Origin: Halomarinibacterium sp041392125
Lineage (GTDB): Bacteria; Bacteroidota; Bacteroidia; Flavobacteriales; Flavobacteriaceae
Assembly: GCA_041392125.1 (NCBI GenBank)
Contig: JAWKMR010000007.1
Coordinates: 62,001-126,000, forward strand
Direction: 5' to 3'
DNA: 64,000 nt
The translations under genes and the position numbers were made by a program. Shown here in pieces: positions 30,704 through 39,927 of the stretch (position 1 is its first letter; each line of letters begins with the position of its first letter). The notes under the pieces are model-generated. The model was not told the origin of the DNA. It saw only the letters and a program-made list of their open reading frames with translations, and did not search any database.

Positions 30704-32721
30704 GCGTGGGGAATGTTGAGGGTAAGCGTGGTGCCTTTTTCAATTTTAGAGGTGATATTTAAAGTTGCTCCAATAAACGAAGCACGCTCCTTGAGGGTTT
30801 TCATACCCAGACCTTGAATGGATGGGTCGTTGGTGTTAAATCCTGTTCCGTTGTCTTTTAGGGTAAAAGAGACCCCTTGTTTGGTCGTTTCAGCGGTGAG
30901 GTTGCAAGCTTTGGCTTGTGCATGCTTTTCTACGTTGGTCATAGCTTCTTGTAGCATTCTAAAAATATAAATTTCCTTTTCCTTAGGAATCATTCCATTG
31001 GGAATGTCTATCTCTTCCGAATAGAATACATTGGAGTTCTTCTGAAAGGCGGCCACCATATTTCTTAAAGAAGTGACTAATCCTAATTTTTCAAACTGAA
31101 AGGGATGAAGGCTATGCGACATCTCACGCACTTCCTTGATGGTTTCACCTACCAAATCGACTTCATTTTTGCTATCGGCATCCTTTGCTACCAGTGCATT
31201 TTTAACCATCAAAAGCTTCTGTCCCACACTGTCGTGCAGCTCTGAAGCAATACGGGCTCGTTCATTTTCTTGAGTCCTCAATAGGTCTTTGGTAAAGCGT
31301 TCCTGTTGCTTCTGGCTGTTACGGGCAAAATTTCGAGAGCGAATCACCCACACAAAGCCAAAAAGAGAGAGGAAGACCAAACTACCAAAGAGTAACCATT
31401 GGTTTTTTACCTTGTTCTTTTCATCCAACAGGGCAATGTTGCTTTCCTGTGCCTGAATTTTAAGATCCCTTTTTTCAGTTTCATATAAAGTTTGGTAATA
31501 GGCAAGAACTCTTACTTTTCGGGCATCCCCAATAGAGTCTCGTATTTTATTGTAATTTTTGAAATGCTCAAATGCCTTTTTTGTATTACCATCAGACTCG
31601 TAGGCTCGGTACAAAAAATGCTCCCCAAACTCAATTTCTTCATATTGTTTTCCTTCCTTCATGATGTTGAGGTATTCTTCCCCATAGGCTATCGCATTAT
31701 CATAATTTTTTCTAAGCAATTCCACCTCTTTGATTGCTTCCAAATAGTAAGTGCGATAGGGTCCGGAAGTATTTTTTTCTTTGTCAGCTTCTATTAATTT
31801 CAGAAACTGTTCTGCTTTTTGAAGACTATCTGCTTCTGCGTAGGCCAAGACCATTCCGGAGAGCATAATAGGCTCAAAAAAGTCCTTGTACTTGGATTTT
31901 TCAGTTGCTTCTAGTGCTTTTTTAAGGTAAGTAATGCGAAGTTTAATATCTTTGGTCTTACGTTGGTCTGCTGCAGCATTGTAATAAAGAGCAGGGAGGT
32001 TGGCAAAATCTTTTAATTGAAGGGATAACTCAATCAATTCGTCACGTTCTTTTTTTGCTTCTTCAAAAAAGTTGTTTTTACTGTAGAGGATCACTAATGA
32101 GTTTCTAGCACTAATCATTCCAACGGTATCTTTTATTGAAAAGTAGTGTTTTATCGCTTCCTGTAATACGAGGGAGGCTTTTCCAAAATCGCCCATATCG
32201 GTATACACCTGTCCCTTGCCCATTTTGGCAAGCCCTAGGTATTTAGCATTTTTTGATTTAATGGAAATTGGCTCCACGCTATCATACAAACGCAATGCAT
32301 CATCAAATTCACGCAAGAAAAAAAAACTGTTTCCTGCATCATAATAAAATTTACTTTTTATGTTGAAGTCGGTTACCTTAGACAAGTAATTTTGTGAAGA
32401 AAAATACAGTTCTTTCCCTTTTTCGGGAGCCCCTTTTATGTTATTTAGATAGTAAATAAGATTGGCAGTTTGATGGATGGCAATATTGAAGGAATCCAAC
32501 TTAATGGCATACTCCCTAGTTGCGTTTACGATTGAATCGTTTTCAAATGAAGTCTCAAAAGCAATATAGTTGGATAGACTATCCATCCATCTTAGTTTTT
32601 CTCCTTTTTCTGAAGCAGCAATCTTCGCTTTTAACTGGTTAATGGTGTTGTCTTTATCATTTTCCTGGGAAATTGAATAGAAAGAAATAGTCCATAGGAA
32701 GAGAAAAAAATAGTACTTCAT
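30700..32721 (-). CDS. TPR-containing sensor histidine kinase (NarX/DesK-type HisKA_3)
   Basis: 673 residues from the ATG at 32721; a TTG three codons upstream is less likely. Signal peptide at about 1-19 (FYSISQ). A periplasmic helical TPR region (about 50-400) follows, then one membrane helix (WLLFGSLVFLSLFGFVWVI). HisKA_3 has ARIASELHDSVGQ, with the phospho-acceptor His at residue 496. The HATPase has MLQEAMTNVEKHAQAKA and GTGFN...GLGMKTLKERA. Many Bacteroidota kinases of this TPR-TM-HisKA_3 type exist; the signal is unknown. Confidence 0.93.
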   Translation of the reverse strand: MKYYFFLFLWTISFYSISQENDKDNTINQLKAKIAASEKGEKLRWMDSLSNYIAFETSFENDSIVNATREYAIKLDSFNIAIHQTANLIYYLNNIKGAPEKGKELYFSSQNYLSKVTDFNIKSKFYYDAGNSFFFLREFDDALRLYDSVEPISIKSKNAKYLGLAKMGKGQVYTDMGDFGKASLVLQEAIKHYFSIKDTVGMISARNSLVILYSKNNFFEEAKKERDELIELSLQLKDFANLPALYYNAAADQRKTKDIKLRITYLKKALEATEKSKYKDFFEPIMLSGMVLAYAEADSLQKAEQFLKLIEADKEKNTSGPYRTYYLEAIKEVELLRKNYDNAIAYGEEYLNIMKEGKQYEEIEFGEHFLYRAYESDGNTKKAFEHFKNYNKIRDSIGDARKVRVLAYYQTLYETEKRDLKIQAQESNIALLDEKNKVKNQWLLFGSLVFLSLFGFVWVIRSRNFARNSQKQQERFTKDLLRTQENERARIASELHDSVGQKLLMVKNALVAKDADSKNEVDLVGETIKEVREMSHSLHPFQFEKLGLVTSLRNMVAAFQKNSNVFYSEEIDIPNGMIPKEKEIYIFRMLQEAMTNVEKHAQAKACNLTAETTKQGVSFTLKDNGTGFNTNDPSIQGLGMKTLKERASFIGATLNITSKIEKGTTLTLNIPHA

Positions 32722-32870
32722 ACCATTCAAGTTTTTGTAAATATAGGTTTTGTTTTAAAAAACAGGAATAAACCATTTCTTTATTGTTTATAATTTATTG
32801 GGTATTGTTTTAATCAATCTTGCTAATTTCCTTATTTTTCCCTTTTAAAAATCTTCTGAAAAGAATACCC

Positions 32871-35189
32871 TTGCAGGAATACCTAGAACAACTCAATGAT
32901 GCACAATTGGCACCCGTGATGCAAAAGGACGGAGCTATGATTGTGATTGCCGGTGCCGGCTCCGGGAAGACCCGTGTACTTACCTATCGCATTGCACATT
33001 TAATGGCACAAGGGGTGGATGCCTTTTCTATTTTGGCGCTTACCTTTACCAATAAGGCGGCTCGCGAAATGAAAAAACGAATTGCCCAGATTGTAGGTGC
33101 CAGTGAAGCTAAAAACCTATGGATGGGTACTTTCCATAGTGTGTTTGCAAAGCTGTTACGATTTGAAGCCGAAAAACTGGGCTATCCTTCCAACTTTACT
33201 ATTTACGATACCCAGGATAGCCAAAGTGTGATTAGAGCCATTATCAAGGAAATGAATCTTGATAAAGATATCTACAAATACAAACAGGTGTATTCCCGAA
33301 TTTCTTCCTACAAAAACAGTTTGATTACGGTAAAGGCCTATTTCAGTAATCCTGAATTGATGGAAGCCGATGCCATGGCGAAAATGCCCCGTCTAGGTGA
33401 TATCTATAAAAACTATGTAGATCGCTGCTTTAAAGCGGGAGCCATGGATTTTGATGATTTGCTGCTCAAAACCAACGAACTCTTAACCCGTTTCCCCGAT
33501 GTGTTGGCCAAGTACCAAAGCCGTTTCCGATATATTTTGGTAGATGAGTATCAGGATACCAATCATAGTCAGTATTTGATTGTTCGGGCCTTGAGCGATC
33601 GCTTTCAGAATATCTGTGTGGTAGGGGACGATGCGCAAAGTATTTATGCCTTCCGTGGAGCGAATATTAACAACATACTCAACTTTCAGAAAGACTACGA
33701 TGATGTAAGGGTCTATCGCCTGGAGCAGAATTATCGTTCCACCAAAAATATTGTCAACGCGGCCAATAGTATTATAGAGAAGAATAAAAATCGGTTGGAA
33801 AAAGTAGTCTGGACGGCCAATGAAGAGGGAAATCCCATTAAAGTGAACCGCACCATGACCGATGGGGATGAAGGCCGTTTCGTAGCTAGTTCCATCTTTG
33901 AGACGATGATGAACCATCAACTCAAATACGATAATTTTGCCGTGTTGTACCGCACCAATGCCCAATCCCGAGCCATTGAAGATGCGCTTCGGAAAAAAGA
34001 CATTCCGTATCGTATTTATGGTGGCTTGAGTTTTTATCAGCGGAAGGAAATAAAAGATGTGATTGCCTATCTACGTTTAATTTTGAACCCTAAAGATGAA
34101 GAAGCGTTAAAACGGGTCATTAATTATCCTGCCCGTGGAATAGGGGATACTACCATCGATAAATTGGTAGTGGCTGCCAATCACTACAACCGTTCGGTAT
34201 TTGAAGTCATGGAGCACATCGATAAAATTGATTTGAAAATCAATAGCGGCACCAAAACCAAATTGGAAGACTTTGTGACCATGATTCATAGTTTTCAAAT
34301 ACTGAACCAGAACTACAATGCCTTTGAAATAGCCGAACACGTGACCAAAAAAACTGGCTTACTTACCGAATTAAAAAAAGACGGCACCCCCGAAGGCATT
34401 GCCCGTATTGAAAATATGGAAGAATTGCTCAATGGGATGAAGGATTTTGTGGAGGGTCAAAAGGAGTTGGCTGATGCTAAAGGCGATCTCTCCGAATTTT
34501 TGGAAGATGTGGCTCTTGCTACCGATATGGACAATGACAAAGGAGAGGATAATAAAGTGGCATTAATGACGGTACATCTGGCCAAAGGACTGGAATTTCC
34601 CTATGTTTACATTGTGGGGATGGAAGAGGATTTGTTTCCTAGTGCCATGAGTATGAATACCCGTGCCGAACTGGAAGAAGAACGCCGCTTGTTTTATGTG
34701 GCCTTAACCCGTGCCGAAAAGCAAGCCTTTTTAACCTATGCACAAACGCGATACCGGTGGGGTAAATTGATGGACGCCGAGCCTAGTCGCTTTATTGAAG
34801 AGATTGACGAAAGCTATCTGGAATATCTTACGCCCATTACCGAAAACCGATACAAACCCCTTATTGATGCCGATATCTTTGACGATATCGATAAAAGTAA
34901 ACTGCGTCTTAAAAAACCTTCCGCAGGAACACCTCCGGCAGGACCTACCGAAGCCCAATTGCAAAAACTACGCAGATTAAAACCGGTTACAAGCAATAAG
35001 GATAAAAACTTAAGTAGTGAAGTTGCTAATTTAAAAGAAGGTTCGTTGGTAGAACACGATCGCTTCGGAAAAGGGACCATAGTAAAAATAGAAGGGATGG
35101 GAGCCGATACTAAAGCCGAAATAGATTTTGAACACGGGGGCTTGAAAAAGTTACTGCTTCGGTTCGCCAAATTACAACGCATCGACTAG
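32871..35189 (+). CDS. UvrD/PcrA-family DNA helicase
   Basis: About 772 residues, starting at a TTG (32871). The family begins within a few residues of YLxxLNDAQ, and here YLEQLNDAQLAPV follows directly; there is no ATG before residue 20. Superfamily 1 motifs: Walker A AGAGSGKTR, LTFTNKAAREM, DEYQDTN, QNYRST, VHLAKGLEFPYV, ALTRAEKQ. The C-terminal 60 residues carry a Tudor-like segment (VEHDRFGKGTIVKIEG), as in PcrA. It unwinds DNA in excision and mismatch repair. It ends 2 bp before the next gene. Confidence 0.95.
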   Translation: MQEYLEQLNDAQLAPVMQKDGAMIVIAGAGSGKTRVLTYRIAHLMAQGVDAFSILALTFTNKAAREMKKRIAQIVGASEAKNLWMGTFHSVFAKLLRFEAEKLGYPSNFTIYDTQDSQSVIRAIIKEMNLDKDIYKYKQVYSRISSYKNSLITVKAYFSNPELMEADAMAKMPRLGDIYKNYVDRCFKAGAMDFDDLLLKTNELLTRFPDVLAKYQSRFRYILVDEYQDTNHSQYLIVRALSDRFQNICVVGDDAQSIYAFRGANINNILNFQKDYDDVRVYRLEQNYRSTKNIVNAANSIIEKNKNRLEKVVWTANEEGNPIKVNRTMTDGDEGRFVASSIFETMMNHQLKYDNFAVLYRTNAQSRAIEDALRKKDIPYRIYGGLSFYQRKEIKDVIAYLRLILNPKDEEALKRVINYPARGIGDTTIDKLVVAANHYNRSVFEVMEHIDKIDLKINSGTKTKLEDFVTMIHSFQILNQNYNAFEIAEHVTKKTGLLTELKKDGTPEGIARIENMEELLNGMKDFVEGQKELADAKGDLSEFLEDVALATDMDNDKGEDNKVALMTVHLAKGLEFPYVYIVGMEEDLFPSAMSMNTRAELEEERRLFYVALTRAEKQAFLTYAQTRYRWGKLMDAEPSRFIEEIDESYLEYLTPITENRYKPLIDADIFDDIDKSKLRLKKPSAGTPPAGPTEAQLQKLRRLKPVTSNKDKNLSSEVANLKEGSLVEHDRFGKGTIVKIEGMGADTKAEIDFEHGGLKKLLLRFAKLQRID

Positions 35190-35191
35190 CT

Positions 35192-35587
35192 ATGAAACAA
35201 CATATTTCAAAGATCGCTTTAGTGGTTAGGGACTATGATGAAGCCCTTCGGTTTTATTTAGAAAAACTGCACTTTGAATTAGTAGAAGATACCCCTATGG
35301 ATGCAACAAAACGGTGGGTAGTTATTAAGCCTAAAGGAGCAAGTAATGAAGCTTGTTTATTGTTAGCCAAGGCAAAAAACGAAACACAATTACAATTTGT
35401 TGGAAACCAAACCGGAGGGCGGGTATTTCTTTTTTTATACACTGATGATTTGGAAAGGGATTATCAACATCTCCTTAAGGAGTCGATCACTATTGTAAGA
35501 CCTCTCAGTAAAGAGCCCTATGGTAAGGTATTGGTCTTTGCCGATCTATATGGAAATCTCTGGGACCTCATTGAGCCACGCACTTAA
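35192..35587 (+). CDS. VOC-family (glyoxalase-like) protein
   Basis: 131 residues: ISKIALVVRDYDEALRFYLEKL at the start and YGNLWDLIEP at the end define one betaalphabetabetabeta-type VOC unit pair. Metal-binding and catalytic roles cannot be assigned. It starts two bases after the uvrD stop and is probably cotranscribed. Confidence 0.86.
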   Translation: MKQHISKIALVVRDYDEALRFYLEKLHFELVEDTPMDATKRWVVIKPKGASNEACLLLAKAKNETQLQFVGNQTGGRVFLFLYTDDLERDYQHLLKESITIVRPLSKEPYGKVLVFADLYGNLWDLIEPRT

Positions 35588-35625
35588 ATTTTTTTTTACG
35601 TTCTTTCTGTTGTACCTTTAGTACA

Positions 35626-36243
35626 ATGGCACAATTTATTAAAATCTACGAAGAAAACCCCAATCCTAAGGAAATTCAGAAAGTAGTAAAGATTCTGAAG
35701 GAAGGAGGGCTTGTAATTTATCCCAGTGATACCGTCTATGCTCTGGGCTGTGATATTACCAATAAAAGTGCGTTGGAGCGAATTGCAGTAATCAAAGGAG
35801 TGAAACTGGAAAAAGCTAATTTTTCATTTGTGTGTGAGGATTTAAGCAATTTGAGCGATTATGTTCGACAAATTGATACCAGCACGTTTAAGATTTTAAA
35901 AAGAGCCTTGCCGGGTCCCTATACGTTTATCCTTCCGGGGAATAATAATTTACCTTCAGTATTTAAAAAGAAAAAAGAAGTAGGGATTCGAATTCCCGAT
36001 AATGCCATTAGCAAAGCCCTGGTACATGCGCTGGGAAATCCTATTGTGTCAACGTCTATCCGTGACGAAGATGAAGTAATAGAATACACCACCGATCCCG
36101 AACTTATTTATGAAAAGTGGGATTCTCTAGTGGATGTAGTGATTGACGGAGGTTATGGAGGTAATATACCTTCCACTGTCATTGACCTAACGGGGCCGGA
36201 ACCTATTTTAATAAGGGAAGGTAAGGGCAACTTGGAAATCTGA
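35626..36243 (+). CDS. Sua5/YciO/YrdC-family protein (L-threonylcarbamoyladenylate synthase-like)
   Basis: 205 residues: GGLVIYPSDTVYALGCDI matches the ATP/threonine-binding part, then ALPGPYTFIL, VGIRIPDN, and a late STVIDLTGPEPILIREGKG. The family makes the threonylcarbamoyl-AMP used for tRNA t6A; this short form (no Sua5 C-terminal domain) resembles YciO/YrdC, so the exact role is less certain. A near-consensus -7 box (TACCTTTA, 35613-35620) ends five bases before the ATG, implying a very short leader. Confidence 0.9.
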   Translation: MAQFIKIYEENPNPKEIQKVVKILKEGGLVIYPSDTVYALGCDITNKSALERIAVIKGVKLEKANFSFVCEDLSNLSDYVRQIDTSTFKILKRALPGPYTFILPGNNNLPSVFKKKKEVGIRIPDNAISKALVHALGNPIVSTSIRDEDEVIEYTTDPELIYEKWDSLVDVVIDGGYGGNIPSTVIDLTGPEPILIREGKGNLEI

Positions 36244-36340
36244 GACCTAAGTAACTTACGTATAAACACCTAATAGCGGGTAGTTTAAAAACTGTATCTT
36301 TAGTAACTGTAACTTTCATAATTCCATATAAAGTTTCTTT

Positions 36341-37126
36341 ATGGCTACGACCTCTTTTACCCCGGTATTTCAACTGAATGTTTTTCATGAGTATTTTGAT
36401 AGTGGGAGGGCAGAAGACATTACACTTATACCAACCGCCGAAACCTTAGCATTTATGAAACATATGGGGATGGTTTTTAGAACCATAAATTCTGAAAGCC
36501 AAGTGTTTATATATACTGATTCAATAGCTACTTTTCAGCAGGAGATTTCGGTACCAAATGCTATCAATTTTTTGGAATTTACACTTGCCATTCAGGATCC
36601 CAATTTTTATATATATACGGAGTTTCCAACTACGGAAAACGTTTCATATGTATATACCTCTGAGTATATTTTGAAGAAACCGGAGCAAACAATTCAATTA
36701 TTACCTGTTCAGGAAACCAAGCAAAATCAATTTGGAAGGGTACGAATCTTTTTGAAAGACTTAATAGCTTTTCAAAGTCAGACGCTTCATTACAGTATAC
36801 ATTTTGAAGCTAGAGCGACTTGTTGGGATTATTATATTATTAACCGCTCTGGTTTACTCTTAGATAACCTTAGGTTGGAAACTAATGCGGATTTTTCTTT
36901 TGAAGGGCCAACTCATGTAAGCCTGCAAAACTGGGAAGAGACACTTTTGTTTACATCGGGCGCAGTACGATTAAAACTATCTGAAACTCCAAAGTATAAA
37001 TTTAATTTGCAGCTGCTATCCCCAACTTTAATTCAGGCATTACCTAATCCCAATCCCTCCCATATACAAGTTTTTAACGAAAACAATGAGGAGCATTTTT
37101 CTTCTCCTATCTATATTTATATTTAA
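36341..37126 (+). CDS. Unrecognised protein heading the sheath/tube cassette
   Basis: 261 residues, no signal peptide, no membrane segment. The N-terminus reads FQLNVFHEYFDSGRAED, then PTAETLAFMKHMGMVFR; the rest is rich in predicted beta strands with many Phe/Tyr (YIYTEFPTTENVSYVYTSEY). I do not recognise a domain. It ends 8 bp before the sheath gene and is almost certainly cotranscribed with it. By position it could be a cap, terminator or baseplate-like adaptor, or something attached to the sheath/tube complex; that is inference. Confidence 0.72.
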   Translation: MATTSFTPVFQLNVFHEYFDSGRAEDITLIPTAETLAFMKHMGMVFRTINSESQVFIYTDSIATFQQEISVPNAINFLEFTLAIQDPNFYIYTEFPTTENVSYVYTSEYILKKPEQTIQLLPVQETKQNQFGRVRIFLKDLIAFQSQTLHYSIHFEARATCWDYYIINRSGLLLDNLRLETNADFSFEGPTHVSLQNWEETLLFTSGAVRLKLSETPKYKFNLQLLSPTLIQALPNPNPSHIQVFNENNEEHFSSPIYIYI

Positions 37127-37134
37127 TATTTATT

Positions 37135-38712
37135 ATGGCAAAATCACCCTTAAAAACCCCCGGAGTTTATATCCATGAGCAAAATGCATTTCCTAATTCG
37201 ATAGTGCCGGTTGCTACGGCAGTTCCTGCATTTATTGGCTATACTCCTCAGGCAGAATATGAAGGTAATTCCTATGTTAATGTCCCTCGAAAAATTAGCT
37301 CTTTTGCCGACTTTGAAGCTGTTTTTTGTATTCAAAATCAGTCTCCTCCGGCGCCTCCTGCAAAGCAGTATGAACCGCAATACTATTTGGTACCCCAAAA
37401 GGAAAAGCCGGTAATAGGTCCCTATATATTGTTAGAAGGGTTATATTATGCATTGCTTCCGGATCCCAACTCAATTTATTACCTCTACAATAGTATTCGA
37501 TTGTTTTATGAAAACGGAGGCGGGGATGCCTATATTGTTTCGGTAGGTACCTATGGAAAACCGCTTGGAAAGCCAATGAATACGGGTGATGCTTTAATAA
37601 ATACCAATGTACAATTAAACTCTTTATTAGCAGGTTTAGAAACGCTGAAAAATGAACTGGAGCCCACCATGTATCTCTGTCCCGATGCTACGTTATTAAC
37701 GGTAGAAGATAACAGCACCCTTATGCAGGCCATGCTTTTGCAAAGTTCTAATATGATGACCTCAATTGCTATTTTTGATGTCATTGGCGGTAAATATCCA
37801 GACCCGATTTTATATACTAATGATATTGATGCTTTTAGGAATAGTGTAGGAGCTAACGGATTGGATTTTGGAACAGTTTATTACCCTTTTATAGGAACCA
37901 CCATTACTCCAGCCTCTGAAATTGACTATACCAATTTATTTGGGGGCGCAATTAAACCCCTTGCAGCACTTATTAATCCACCCACTAACCCAAATCAGGC
38001 TGTGGAAAATATTTTAGAAGGCATAGAAGGAGGAGCCGGTAGATTAACTGTTGCTCAATTTCAAGCAGCACTTATGAATGCCAGTAAAACGTATGCGAGT
38101 ATTATGAAATTGGTTTTGGAGGACGTTAATTTATTGCCTCCCAGTGGAGGTATGGCGGGTGTTATTACTACCACAGATAACCAAATAGGAGTTTGGCAGG
38201 CCCCTGCAAATACCACTATTGTGAGTGCAGTGAGTGTACCTATTAGACTCACCGATGCACAACAAGCTCCTTTAAATGTAGATGCGGTATCGGGGAAATC
38301 CATTAATGCGATTCGGTTCTTTAATGGGCTAGGTATTTTGGTGTGGGGTGCTCGAACACTGGATGGGAATAGTTTGGATTGGAAGTATCTTCCGGTGCGG
38401 AGAACCTTGATTTTTTTAGAACAGTCGTGTAAATTGGCAGCTCAAGCCTATGTTTTTGAACCTAATAATGCAACCACCTGGGAAGCTGTTAAAACAATGA
38501 TTAGTAGCTTTCTAACCAGTATTTGGAAAGAAGGAGGGTTGCAGGGAGCTACCCCGACTGATGCTTTTTCGGTGGCATGTGGTCTTGGCTCAACCATGAC
38601 TCCTGAAGATATTTTATTAGGCTTTATGAATGTAACTGTAAAAGTAGCAGTAGTACATCCGGCCGAATTTATAGTGATAAGTTTTCAGCAACAAATGCCC
38701 ACATCGAGTTAA
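37135..38712 (+). CDS. Contractile tail sheath protein
   Basis: 525 residues. The N-terminus TPGVYIHEQNAFPNSIVPVATAVPAFIGYT is the classic start of sheath proteins of contractile injection systems and Myoviridae-type tails (strand that locks neighbouring subunits). The conserved C-terminal half includes IRFFNGLGILVWGARTLD, WKYLPVRRTLIFLEQS and the closing VKVAVVHPAEFIVISFQQQ. In known systems sheath subunits wrap a tube and contract. It lies between an unknown 261-residue protein and the tube protein, with no other phage or CIS gene around. Confidence 0.93.
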   Translation: MAKSPLKTPGVYIHEQNAFPNSIVPVATAVPAFIGYTPQAEYEGNSYVNVPRKISSFADFEAVFCIQNQSPPAPPAKQYEPQYYLVPQKEKPVIGPYILLEGLYYALLPDPNSIYYLYNSIRLFYENGGGDAYIVSVGTYGKPLGKPMNTGDALINTNVQLNSLLAGLETLKNELEPTMYLCPDATLLTVEDNSTLMQAMLLQSSNMMTSIAIFDVIGGKYPDPILYTNDIDAFRNSVGANGLDFGTVYYPFIGTTITPASEIDYTNLFGGAIKPLAALINPPTNPNQAVENILEGIEGGAGRLTVAQFQAALMNASKTYASIMKLVLEDVNLLPPSGGMAGVITTTDNQIGVWQAPANTTIVSAVSVPIRLTDAQQAPLNVDAVSGKSINAIRFFNGLGILVWGARTLDGNSLDWKYLPVRRTLIFLEQSCKLAAQAYVFEPNNATTWEAVKTMISSFLTSIWKEGGLQGATPTDAFSVACGLGSTMTPEDILLGFMNVTVKVAVVHPAEFIVISFQQQMPTSS

Positions 38713-38723
38713 TTTAAACAGAT

Positions 38724-39176
38724 ATGACAAACAATAATCCTATATGGCCCTTGCTCAAATTTCGGTTTGAAGTAGATTTAGGAACCGAGTTACAAGGAGT
38801 AGCCTTTCAAGAGGTCTCCGGAATGGATACCGAAAATCAAATTATAGAATACCGAAAAAGTAATTCCCCACAATTTTCTATTGAAAAAATGCCCGGTATA
38901 GCTAAATATGGGAATGTGACAATGAAGCGAGGGGTTTTTGTCAATGACAACACGTTTTGGAATTGGCATAAAGAAATTTCCATGAATACCATTAAAAGGC
39001 GCACCATACTCATTAAACTTCTTGATGAAAGCGGGGTTGTTACCATGCAATGGCAATTATTAAATGCGTGGCCTACCAAGATTACCAGTACCGATTTAAA
39101 GAGCGATGGTAATGAAGTAGCGGTTGATACTCTTGAGATAGTTCATGAAGGATTAGTTATAAAAAACCCCCAATAA
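38724..39176 (+). CDS. Tail tube protein (phage T4 gp19-like / CIS inner tube)
   Basis: 150 residues: PLLKFRFEVDLGTELQGVAFQEVSGM, then IEYRKSNSPQFSIEKMPGIAKYGNVTMKRGVF, ending in LEIVHEGL. This is the tube fold of phage-tail-like contractile systems. It starts 11 bp after the sheath gene and ends just before a terminator, closing the cassette. Only one tube paralogue is present; characterised extracellular contractile systems have two or more. Confidence 0.93.
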   Translation: MTNNNPIWPLLKFRFEVDLGTELQGVAFQEVSGMDTENQIIEYRKSNSPQFSIEKMPGIAKYGNVTMKRGVFVNDNTFWNWHKEISMNTIKRRTILIKLLDESGVVTMQWQLLNAWPTKITSTDLKSDGNEVAVDTLEIVHEGLVIKNPQ

Positions 39177-39189
39177 ACTTGAGGGTTTT
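39163..39189 (+). terminator. Terminator shared by the tube gene and the convergent DinB gene
   Basis: AAAACCC/GGGTTTT stem with T runs on both sides. It overlaps the last codons of the tube gene and ends 10 bp before the DinB-like stop at 39199. Confidence 0.7.
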
Positions 39190-39198
39190 CTATATTTT

Positions 39199-39798
39199 TT
39201 ATTCTTGAGGAAAATCCGAACTACCCATGACCTCTTCCATTTGTAGGATATGTCTTTCAGTATGGCCGGACATAAAGATAAGTGCCTGATAAGCATCTAT
39301 TGTTCCAAAGGGTAATTGGGCGTAATGATTTCGCAAATCTGCATCGGTTGTAGAAACATATTCAATATTCGATTTCCTTTTTTCTAAAAAAGCCTTCACC
39401 GTTTCTTCGAAGGAACCAAATTTTCCGCTGGGTTCAAAAGCTTCCGAAGTTTTTACTTTGTGGCTTCTGTCTACAATAATAGCCATAAGCTGTTCGTCAC
39501 TCATACTGACTTCACTTCTTCTGGATGGATCTGCTGGGGTTTCTAAAGAACCCATAGCCAGTCCGAATAAGTTATTTTCTGAAATTGCTATGTGTTCTAC
39601 ACATTCGGCAATAGACCAAGAATCTTCACTAATTTTAAAATTAAGTTGCGCGTCGCTAAGCCCATCAATAGTTTTTAAAAAATGTTCTTGTGTTTTCATC
39701 ATTTCTGCAATGGCATTTTGTCTTTCTTCTTTAGAAATTTGAGCAAAAGAAACATTCGATAAGAATACAGTAGCTAAGATAAGTGCAATTTTTTTCAT
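39199..39798 (-). CDS. DinB-family protein with signal peptide
   Basis: 199 residues with a signal peptide (about 1-20, ending VSFAQ). DinB-like four-helix bundle with probable metal-binding His at AECVEHIAISE and SGHTERHILQMEEVM. Exported DinB-like proteins are common in Bacteroidota; their reaction is unclear. Confidence 0.86.
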   Translation of the reverse strand: MKKIALILATVFLSNVSFAQISKEERQNAIAEMMKTQEHFLKTIDGLSDAQLNFKISEDSWSIAECVEHIAISENNLFGLAMGSLETPADPSRRSEVSMSDEQLMAIIVDRSHKVKTSEAFEPSGKFGSFEETVKAFLEKRKSNIEYVSTTDADLRNHYAQLPFGTIDAYQALIFMSGHTERHILQMEEVMGSSDFPQE

Positions 39799-39883
39799 GG
39801 TTTTTGGTATTAGGTTGATAGTTATAAAGGTAACGAATTTTATGTTTTGGAAATTGAAAATACAGTAGTGTATCTAAGCAAAA

Positions 39884-39906
39884 AAACTCGGCACGAAGCC
39901 GAGTTT
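39884..39906. terminator. Bidirectional terminator between ompA-like and DinB-like genes
   Basis: Perfect 9-bp stem AAACTCGGC/GCCGAGTTT with loop ACGAA and T runs on both strands. It is 22 bp after the OmpA-like stop. Confidence 0.9.
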
Positions 39907-39927
39907 CAATTTTTTTTCAGATTAAAA

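Noticed and set aside
36341..39176. Complete prophage or full eCIS
   Set aside because: Only sheath and tube are present; no capsid, integrase, baseplate, spike, LysM or AAA+ gene follows within the window.
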